From Piscicola geometra (Eukaryota > Annelida > Clitellata > Hirudinida > Piscicolidae): DNA of 64,000 nt. Position numbers and translations under genes: made by a program. A model generated the notes under the pieces. That model was not told the DNA's origin. It saw only the letters and a program-made list of their open reading frames with translations, and did no database searches. Each line of letters starts with the position of its first letter. Position 1 is the first letter of the stretch. The stretch covers positions 3,309,591 through 3,373,590 of the forward strand of contig OX030963.1 in the NCBI GenBank assembly GCA_943735955.1. Reading direction: 5' to 3'. This document shows, one piece after another, positions 55,601 to 64,000 of the stretch.

Positions 55601-58600
55601 CTATTTTAATGCCCACTCCCTACACACACACATACACACACAAACTCACACACACACACACACACACACACCAGTGATGGTTGTCTTGAGTTTTTTTCCA
55701 TGGCCTAGTATGATAGCCTCATCACCCTTTTTAATCACACCTCTTTCCAGCTTGCCTGTGACCACAGTGCCCCTGCCTATGATGGTGGGGGGGATGGGGT
55801 GGGGGGTGGGTGGTTATGGGTGGATGGTGGATGAAAGAAGTTGAGTTTAAGACTGGAAGAAGTTATAAAATTTCAAATAAATAAAGCTATAAAAAATAAA
55901 AAGATAATTAATAAACAAATAAATTTGTAAAATAATAATGAGATAATGAATAAACAAATAAAGTTGTAAAATAATAATAAAACGAATATTTAAAAAAACG
56001 TTTACTCAAAAAGGTTTTTTTAAAAATTGATGATATAAAACTACTTTTTAACTATTGATAAAAAATGTATAAAATAGAATAACACTAATTTTAAAATGGT
56101 TATTGGCACTATAATTATATTTACTCATTTTCAAATAAACACATCTTTCCTTCAACCAATATCTCGCATCCTCTGCCGCTTCCAGCACCACCCACTATTC
56201 CACCCCTCACCGGCCCATCTTTCTACCCAGCCACCAATTCACTCCATCTCAGCCCACTCCAGCCCACCCAACCCTTCACCACCCCATCTCACCACCACCA
56301 TTCAAAATTTCACTCCTCACCACCCCACCTCTCTTTCCAACCCCCCCCCCCCCCACCACTATTCCACCCTTCACCACCCACTAAACGATTCACTCACCCT
56401 TACCCCTCACCCAGCCCATCGCCCACCCAACCCTTCACCACCCCATCCCCCACCATCCGCCCACGTACCAGGAATGGTGAAAACTTGTTCAATGGGCAGA
56501 TAGAAGGGCTTATCGAGGTCTCTCTCGGGCTGGGGTATGTATTCGTCTACAGCGTTCAATAGCTTCAAGATTGAGTCCCTGCCGATCTCGGGCTGTTTGT
56601 CCTGCGTTTGGTGGAGTGGACGGGGTTGTTGCAGTGATGGATGGAGTGATAGGGGTTGTGGGTAATTATCAGAATGATGGAGCGAGTGGTGGAGATGGTG
56701 GTGGAAGAGGGGTGAACGGTGCAGTGAATGATTTATTCGATAAGGCGGGTAATATGTTGTTTTCAAGTGTATTTGCTTTAATGAAATTGAATAAAACCAG
56801 AAAATACAACAAATTGGAAACTGACTTATAATCGTCATGCACACCACCAATACTACCACCATCATCATCATCACCTCAACCTACCATCATCATCATCACT
56901 TCAACCACACCACCATCATTATCACTTCAACCACAACCACCACCACCATCATTTCAACCACACCACCATCATCATCATCACTTCAACCACACCACCACCA
57001 TCATCATCATAACCACACCACCATCATCATCATCATCATCACCTCCAGGGCGCACAGGGCCGATCCACATATGACCGGCGTTCCCTCCGCATCGTAACCA
57101 AACTCTCCCAACAACTCCCTCAACTCCATCTCCACCTTTCATGACGGTTATGATGATGATTACGAATACATCATTATCTCATTATCTCAACATTATCATC
57201 AACATTATTACCAGAAGTATCATCCTCATCATCATCATCATCATCGCATCACATCATCATCATCACCAATTCAAGCATTTCCTGGTCAGCCACATCAGCC
57301 TTGTTGATGTAGACCACAAGCTTTGAAATGCCTATCTGTGTGTTCGTGTGCGTGCATGTGTGTGTGTGCGTGTGTGTGTGTGAGTGTATATATTTGCCAG
57401 AATAAAAATTCTTAAATATGAACTATAATAAACAAATCAATCTATATTTATATGACCTAATGATTAGGTCACCTAATTACTGTTAATTAAATTGAATTAA
57501 TATCCCCCAAATATTTATTAATTTAGCCTAATTAAACGTCTCATCAAGAACCTGTTTGGCGAGTAGCAAGTGTTCTCTGGTTTGGGGCATGGTTCCGTCG
57601 GTTGCGGCAACAACCAAGATGGCGCCGTCCATTTGAGCTGCCCCTGTGATCATGTTCTGGGAGGGTAGGGGTCGATGACGAGTGGTTTAGTGAAAGGAAA
57701 ATGGAGATTAATCAATGAGTTTATGTTTTAATATATTTGCCACATTTTTTAGAGTTTGAGCTGTGAAAAGCTTGAAAATAAAATGAACACTTTTTAATAA
57801 TTAAATCCAAATGAAAAAAACTTGGAAGTTACATTAAAATTGTTAAATACTAAAGTCTACAAAACAAATAATTCTACAATAAACCCATCAAACTCTCCAA
57901 GCATCTAGTCAACCACCTTGATGTAGTCAGAGTGTCCTGGACAGTCTACATGGCCGTAATGTCGTTTGTCTGTGCTGTACGATACAGTGGTTGCGTTTAT
58001 GGTGATACCCCTAGCCCGTTCTTCGGGGGCTTTGTCTATTTCGTCATAAGCCTTGAATTCTGCTTTCTTGTCTTGAGATAAAACTGTCCAGTGGAGGAGT
58101 GAGTGGGGAAGGGGTGATTGGTGGTGATAACTTTTGAGATAGTTGTAATGGAATGTTGAGAATGAAAAGTGATTTTTTGATTATATCAATGTAATTTAAT
58201 TAGGTTTTATATCTAGCTAAATAGGTGCAAACATATGAAATATATTTATAAACAAACCCTTGGTGATGGCAGCAGTTAAAGTAGTTTTTCCATGATCAAC
58301 ATGGCCGATTGTTCCCATGTTTAAATGCGGTTTGTCTCTCACATAGTTCTTCTTCACAGCCGCCATTAGGCGGGTCGTCTGCCAAAAAGACCTCGCTTGC
58401 TGGTGATGGAAGTTTTGGGTATGATTGGTTTTTTGTTTATAGGATTAAAACAGTGATAGTGATGGTGTTGAAAATAAGTAACAAAGCTAAACTAAAAATT
58501 AGTAAATAATCTAAAGTTTAGATTCTAAATCTAAGTCACTAGTTTGATATCATGTTAGTGAGTGCACATGAATATTGATACCTTTTCGTAAACATTTGGC

Positions 58601-58851
58601 CGAATAAATCCAACGAGGTTAACTGAAAAAAATGGGAGTTTCTAAATTAGATTTCATAGCTGATGAAAATTACTTAATTCGCTAGGAAGGTTATTTCGAG
58701 CCGGTTAACATCCTACTCTGGTTTCAAACTTAAATGCAATAAAGCATAAATATTTTAAAAAGCTATTTAAAAGACAAATTATTTATTTATTTAAATACTA
58801 ACACGACTTTGAGCTTAATTTAGAAAATCTTAAGACAGCGCAAGAAGCCAT
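52690..58851 (-). CDS. TUFM: Mitochondrial elongation factor Tu, complete, 12 exons
   Basis: GTPase that delivers aminoacyl-tRNA to the mitochondrial ribosome. Exons: 58851-58803, 58622-58582, 58399-58258, 58083-57917, 57656-57552, 57335-57267, 57135-57043, 56601-56469, 55776-55672, 53912-53761, 53393-53217, 52854-52690; all phases close to 465 residues (human about 455). Residues 1-45 ([16 protein letters not shown] and an Arg-rich continuation) form a mitochondrial presequence. G motifs: GHVDHGKT 62-69, DCPGH 124-128, NKAD 179-182, GSALC 215-219. Domain 2 has RGTVVTG and domain 3 has [11 protein letters not shown] and the MPGED stretch. The tail is lysine-rich ([13 protein letters not shown]) and longer than expected from bacterial EF-Tu. 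The first two exons rest on phase matching and presequence character and are less certain than the rest. Intron 9 holds a 1.5-kb minisatellite; several other introns begin in CATCAT or CA arrays. The gene is divergent from the TPR gene, 1.5 kb away. Confidence 0.94.
53914..55400. repeat. Higher-order minisatellite in EF-Tu intron 9
   Basis: About 1.5 kb of GGGTGGGTGAAGAGG and GGGTGGGTGGAGAGGGAGT-type units of 17-21 bp. A rare variant (GGGGTGAGTGGGTGAAG) recurs near 54455, 54750 and 55049, showing a roughly 297-bp higher-order period, and again near 55255. The array begins two bases from the exon 10 acceptor. The long open frame across it on the minus strand is repeat periodicity, not a gene. 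Confidence 0.95.
55622..55672. repeat. (CA)n array overlapping EF-Tu exon 9 donor
   Basis: Short interrupted CA array. On the minus strand it reads GTGTGTGTG and begins exactly at the exon 9 donor (55671). Confidence 0.85.
56830..57042. repeat. CACCATCAT triplet-rich array in EF-Tu intron 7
   Basis: CATCATCAT and ACCACCACC runs with CTTCAACCA spacers. The right edge is the exon 7 donor, which on the minus strand reads GTGATGATGATG. A similar CATCAT run at 57225-57266 abuts the exon 6 donor. Confidence 0.85.
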
Positions 58852-60357
58852 TTTGAAAGTTGAAAGCATGTGGATTGGAAATCGACCTTGTATGGAAATG
58901 ATAAGGTGTTAAGTTTGTCATTTTAAAAATTACTGAAGTTATTGATTTTCACTTTTAAAATAATGAAATAAAAAAACAATTGAATTGATAATAACTACAT
59001 TTCTATGATTTTGGACAGAAATTTAAAATATCTTCCAGGTTCCATGCTTGTCTGCTGTCTTTTAGGATACATCACAAGTTTGTACACAAATACGCATACA
59101 AACGCCATCATCGTACACCAACACTTTCATGAAAATCAACCTATATGTCTACATATATATAAAGATGTTTAATTCAAAATAATTTAATATTCTGTAGTCG
59201 TCAATGCAAACTGGCGTGGGAATATTGTTCGGTTAGGGGTAATTTAGAAATGGTTTTTTAAGTTTTATTGTTACTATAATTATAAGCATTACTGCAGTTG
59301 CATTATTGATTTTCAAAGATACTCATTTCAATTAATATTACTGAAAATTATCAAGAAAGTATAATATTTTTAAAATATTTATTTTTGATTGAAACCTTGT
59401 TTAAAATTGTTTATTTCAAATGATAGGTTTGACTGTTTGAAATATATATATATATTGAGTTATTAAAATCATTCGAAAAAATTCTTTAAAACACGTTAAT
59501 ATATTTTAACGAGTTATTCGTTGTAGCAATTGTTAAAAATTATCCCACATTGAAATGTTTGAGTAGCTTCAACTAGGAATAAAAAAAGCGGAAAAATAGT
59601 AAGTAACTTGTTTTTCATGGATATAGGAATTAAATTAAATTATTTTGTTTGATAAATGTAAATATGTATCTCTCAATTACACATTTTTATAATATTTATT
59701 TTGTTTCCATATTCAACTCACTTCAAAGAAAAGTTTATGTTTATGTCATAAAAAAAACACTACCATCATTTAAATGACGATTCGCCGTAAAATACCACGT
59801 ATAGTGCGCATTCGGTTTTGTAAATAATAAACTAATAAACAACTTTTCCTTGTCGTAAACTAAGACGAGCTTCATGGCCACATTTTTAATTAAATAAATT
59901 TAGGTAAAAGAAATTAACAATTGTGGAAAAGAAGATGATGTTGGTGATGACGATGGTTTTATACTTGTGCTTATGAGTTAAGTGAAGATGATAAGCATAA
60001 AATACTGGAGCTTCTATTTGAACCCATTTGTTATTCAACATTCTTTTCCAAGATTCACAGTAAAGTAAAACAAATTAGCATAAAACAATAAAAACACTTT
60101 TTATATAAAAAAATATAAGTAATTACTGCATAACTTATTGGGGTATTTTTGAATTCAAAATCTGAAAAGATTATTCACGTTTTTTGGTATAAAACCCCTA
60201 TTTAATTTTTTTTAAAGATAACTGAAAATATCAAAATATATAAAAAGTTAAAAAGACTAACTAAAACATAAAATTTATGAATTTTTAATTATAAGCAAAA
60301 ATAAATTCATTTCATCAATAATTATAATTTTTAATATTTATCAAATCAATCGAAGAG
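58852..60357. other. Divergent spacer between EF-Tu (-) and TPR gene (+)
   Basis: AT-rich, 1.5 kb. It must contain both promoters, but no TATA box or other motif stands out. A 44-codon minus-strand frame near 59740-59875 was seen and not accepted. No repeats of note. Confidence 0.5.
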
Positions 60358-63300
60358 ATGAGGGACACCACAACGGTAGAGGCTTGCTTGACTGAAGCTA
60401 GGAGTCATCTGATGAAACTGAACTGGTCCCAAGCCGAGACCGGCTTCTATGACGTACTCAGAATAACTGGTGAGCAGGATAAGGGAGTTGAGGGAGTGGG
60501 TTGGTTGTTATGTCGAAAAATAAGTTAATTGGTTTTTCACTTTTTTCTAACTCTTGGTTATTTGAATTTTTGGTTAGTTAAAAGATGGTTTGGATGTGTG
60601 CTGGTTGTTTAGAGGGTAGTTGCTGAGTGTTTTACTGGTTGGAAGGTGGATAAAAATATTTTTAGATTTTGAGATGAAAAAGGTTGAATAAATAAAGTTT
60701 CCAATCTATAAAAAGCATTCTAAAAATAACCCTTGACAGACCAACCAGAGTGGAGTACGTCGGCTGAGGGCGGGCAATATGATTGGCTGAAAGTCGAGGC
60801 GTTATCGGGGTTGGGCGAAACGGAAATGAGAAGGTGCAGACGATTTTGCAATGACGATCTCACGTGGTTTAGAGGAATGGTTCGATCTTTGGCCTTTTAC
60901 AATGAAGCTCTTTACTACGTGAATAAGAGGAAAACGATGGTTGCAAGTAGAATGGCTGATGGCATTGGTGGTAGGCGAGAAAACCAAAAAAAAAATGGAG
61001 ATAAAAATGGGAAAAATGGTTTTGATGCAAAAGATGGAAAAAGTTTTTATGGAAAGGATGACAATGCGAAATGGAGCGGTGATTATGGAGGCAATATTAA
61101 TGCAGATAGCATGGCATCGCGACATTCAAAGAATAGTAATCAGTGAGTACAGATTTATTGTTTCATGGTCTATTACGTTTCTCATTGTTTGTATGCATTT
61201 TGGGATGAGTTATTTAGAATTTTCATTTTTTATTTATACTAATAAGCCTTTAAAAAATAGTTTTGAAATCAAAGTTCAAATATTTAAAACCAAACCTTCA
61301 ACAGTTTTCATGAAAGCAATTCCAGCAAAATGAATACCATCCAGATCGCGGAATTTTTTAAGGAAGCAGAACCAAAAATCAAATATCAAATAAAATCAAT
61401 TGAAAGCAACGTCGACAAGACATTAACGGAAAATATTCTCAAAAACTGTTTAGCTACATGTTCAGGAAAAACCTTAACATTCAACAATAACTGGTTGAAA
61501 CAATTGCTTCTTTTTTGTTCGGAAGAACGAAACGTAAAACAACAAAAACCAATCGAAGTACAAGAGCCCATAATACATTCTAGCAAATCAACAACACTTT
61601 CTCGTAAAGACGATAACTTCCAACCAGTCTACAAACGAAAGATTGACTTTGATCGAGTCCAGGAAGCCATGATGAAGATGGTCAGCGACGTTTCCATAGA
61701 CGTTCGCCGTCACTACAGCCACATGAATCTCTTGGTTCCGCAAACACTCGTACAACAACGTCTTATGTCCGAGGTAACCAGGAGACTGAACCCTGGCCAG
61801 AGAGACAACACTTTCCTAATGCAGGTGCTGGAAAACGCGATGGTTTATGAAGAAAGTGAAAAAAATGAAAGCATGGATAAAAGTATGAAATCTTTAATCG
61901 AAGATAAAATTGAAAACGATACTGAAAACAGGCATGAAACCATTTACGTAGATTACGAACCGAGTAGATTTGATGATAGAATGTCAATTGTCACCAGCAG
62001 AGACTTCACGCGAGCCTCGTCTCCTAGCTGCATCTCGAAAAAGTCCCATTGCAACCGTTTTATACAGCAGCTCGAAACGGCTTCAATCAGTAAACTCTCC
62101 CAAGGTACATGCGCCAAAACTATTTCGTCAAAGAGATCCGGTCTTCCCATCTTCGAAGCTTACGACATGCCATGCAAAGCCACTCGACTGAGAAACATCC
62201 TCACAGTGTGGAGGTCTCACAAGCCACGTGGGTCAGTCTCGGGTGCTAGTTCGTACAGCTCGACGTTCAGGAAACAGAAATACTATAGCGATCTGCAGAC
62301 TTTCGAAGAGATTTCCCCGTTGACGGAACGTGAAAAAGTCCTGAATTGGCTCCAAAGTGTCGAAGAGTCGAAGAAAGATACCTCACCAACCAGGCCTGTC
62401 CAAACCACCCATAAAAGCATTAAAGTGAGCAACTATAAACGAACCGAAAAAGTCGAAAAATGGACCACAAATCAGAGTATTCACGTGCCATATCATCAGC
62501 TCTCCAAACAGAAACTCAACTATACTTTAGCCGTTTGTATTCGAAAGGCAGCCGACTCGATGACCAAACAGAATAAATACAGCGAGGCTTTGGAGGTTTT
62601 CAAGTTCGCGTTGGACGTTTTGAAATCAAACTCGACCGGCTTGAGAAGCGAAAAAGAATTGATGGCTGAGCTATTGAGGAATATTGGAATGACTAAGTGC
62701 CAGCTGGGACAAATATCAGTGGGTTGTCAGTTAATGAAAGAGTCTGTAGGCATTTACAGCAAACTCGAGAACGAAAGAGATAGCTCGAAAATCAGCGAAG
62801 TTTGGTTCCAGCTAGGCGGAGCTTTTCTCTCTGAGGAATTACGAAAAGATTCGCTTTTCCTTCGCACGATGCAGTTGATTCAAAAAGAATTAAACAACGA
62901 AACGAAGGCCGATTTGTTGAATCTAGACGAAGACAACCTATACAAAGACGACGACAGTGAGCTATCGGACGGCAGTTCAGACAAAGAAGACGGGTATTGC
63001 GTGTGCATTTACGAAGCGATGGAGTGCTACAAGCAATCACTGAATCTCTTTATAAACCTCGGACAAAACGGACTTTTATTGAACTCCGAACTCTACATCC
63101 ACGTACTGTGCAACCTGGCGGATTGTTACTTCATGGCGGGTAATATGGACCTAGCAGAGGTTTATTACGAGGAGGCTTTATCTCTTTTCCCACGAGCGCG
63201 CGGTAATCCAATAATGCAAGAAAACTCACACGTTCTTTCAATGCTGGGCAGTCTCAACTTTCTCCTCGGTAACTACACCAGATCGGCTACGATGTACGAA

Positions 63301-64000
63301 ACGTCGCAAATTCTCAGCCAGCAGAAAAACTCCTCTGAGCCCGCAACCCTGCAGCAGGCGTGGAATCTAGCTATGCTGGGCACTTCATACTACCACTTGG
63401 GTCATTTTGATAAGACAATCGCCTGGTGCACTAAAGCTTTTTCTCTCTACACAAAAGTTTTGAGAGGTGCTTTGTTTAGCGCTGACTTTTACAACCACTG
63501 GTTTGTCGTGGAAAATCTCTACAGCTTAGGCACTGCGTATGGCACGATGGATTTTTTTGACAAAGCTCTTTATTACTTGAAACTTGGTAATCGCATCATC
63601 AAAGGTTGTGAGGTGAGTGACAGGCAGGATACAAAGCAACACGTTAAAGTGCTAAGGGCTCTGGGCGATTCTCATGCTTCTGTTGAAGAAAGTGATGTGG
63701 CTCTGAAGTGAGTGGTACTTTTTATTCAGTTTCATCATTTTGAAGTAAAATTTAAAATATTATAATTTTATATTTATATTTTAGTTTTGACATTTTTGTA
63801 AGACTTTTTGACCAATAATATAAATATTTGTAAGTAAAAAAAAATTTTTAAACAACTTTTATGAATTTGAAAATTGCATTCAGATACTACGAAGAAGCGG
63901 TAGAAGTTAGCAAGAAACTGGGAGAAAATAACTCCAAGACAGCGCTACAGAATCAACTTCTCAACAGCATGGCCTATGTCAACGTGGAAGGGAAGAACTA
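60358..64000 (+). CDS. TPR-repeat protein, 5' part, runs off the window
   Basis: Exons 60358-60469, 60740-61142, 61305-63707 and 63884 to beyond 64000 join in phases 1, 2 and 2; about 1,010 residues are present. The N-terminal part has W/F/Y-rich charged stretches (KLNWSQAETGFYDVL, LTWFRGMVRSLAFYNEALYY) and may be an early helical repeat. A low-complexity K/N/G-rich patch and a disordered region follow (exon 3 start to about 62500). From about 62515 tandem TPR-like helix pairs appear: YSEALEVFKFALDVL, CNLADCYFMAGNMDLAEVYY, LGSLNFLLGNYTRSATMY, LGTSYYHLGHFDKTIAW, LGTAYGTMDFFDKALYYL. TPR arrays are protein-protein scaffolds; an acidic D/E insert interrupts them near 62920-62990. No catalytic domain is seen in this part, and the precise family is not recognised. 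Three in-frame acceptors compete at exon 3; the one after CCTTCAACAG (61304) was chosen. Confidence 0.8.

Noticed and set aside
53847..55616. 589-codon minus-strand frame rich in His-Pro-Thr
   Set aside because: Created by the minisatellite in EF-Tu intron 9. Its last codons overlap the true EF-Tu exon 10, which is read in the same region with a proper acceptor.
59740..59875. 44-codon minus-strand frame starting MKLVLVYDKEK
   Set aside because: Short, no homology recognised, lies in a divergent promoter region. Could be a first exon, but nothing supports it.

Overview
The window is nuclear DNA from an invertebrate bilaterian animal. It is AT-rich, its genes are split into many short exons with GT/AG introns, and it holds many microsatellites and minisatellites. 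The animal identity rests on a CARD caspase, a ONECUT homeobox gene, a Cys-loop ligand-gated channel, a neuropeptide-like precursor and nuclear-encoded mitochondrial EF-Tu. The phylum cannot be fixed from sequence reading alone. I built every gene model by hand from splice sites, reading-phase continuity and family motifs.

Layout. 1-1208: short tandem repeats and AT-rich DNA. 1209-4708 (+): an 11-exon initiator-type caspase (CARD plus p20/p10). 5302-6310 (-): a small 3-exon RING-finger protein, convergent with the caspase. 6311-16952: mostly AT-rich DNA with one secreted neuropeptide-like precursor (9297-9728, -), a SINE-like element and two TATA/CRE-like candidate promoters without an assigned gene. 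16953-30707 (-): a very large ONECUT homeobox gene in four exons. 31859-40499 (-): a 16-exon gene whose model joins an Asn/Gln-rich N-terminus, a PH domain and a complete actin-like domain. 42753-43699 (-): a 2-exon acidic protein of unknown function. 44219-51884 (-): a complete 13-exon Cys-loop receptor subunit with an unusual M2 segment. 52690-58851 (-): a complete 12-exon mitochondrial EF-Tu gene. 60358-64000 (+): the 5' part of a TPR protein, running off the window and divergent from EF-Tu.

The genes do not form a pathway. They are independent housekeeping, developmental, neuronal and signalling loci, and the five from 16953 to 58851 all lie on the minus strand. Two points stand out. First, a phase-consistent model joins a PH domain to an actin-fold domain in one polypeptide. 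Second, several splice sites, above all in the receptor, EF-Tu and caspase genes, lie inside or directly against tandem repeat arrays. The ONECUT gene also seems to carry more than 1,200 low-complexity residues between its CUT domain and homeodomain.

Limits: no transcript evidence was available, so untranslated exons, alternative splicing and some first or last exons remain uncertain. Nearly all phases close exactly and the family motifs are strong, so the caspase, EF-Tu, receptor, actin-like and CUT/homeodomain assignments are secure.
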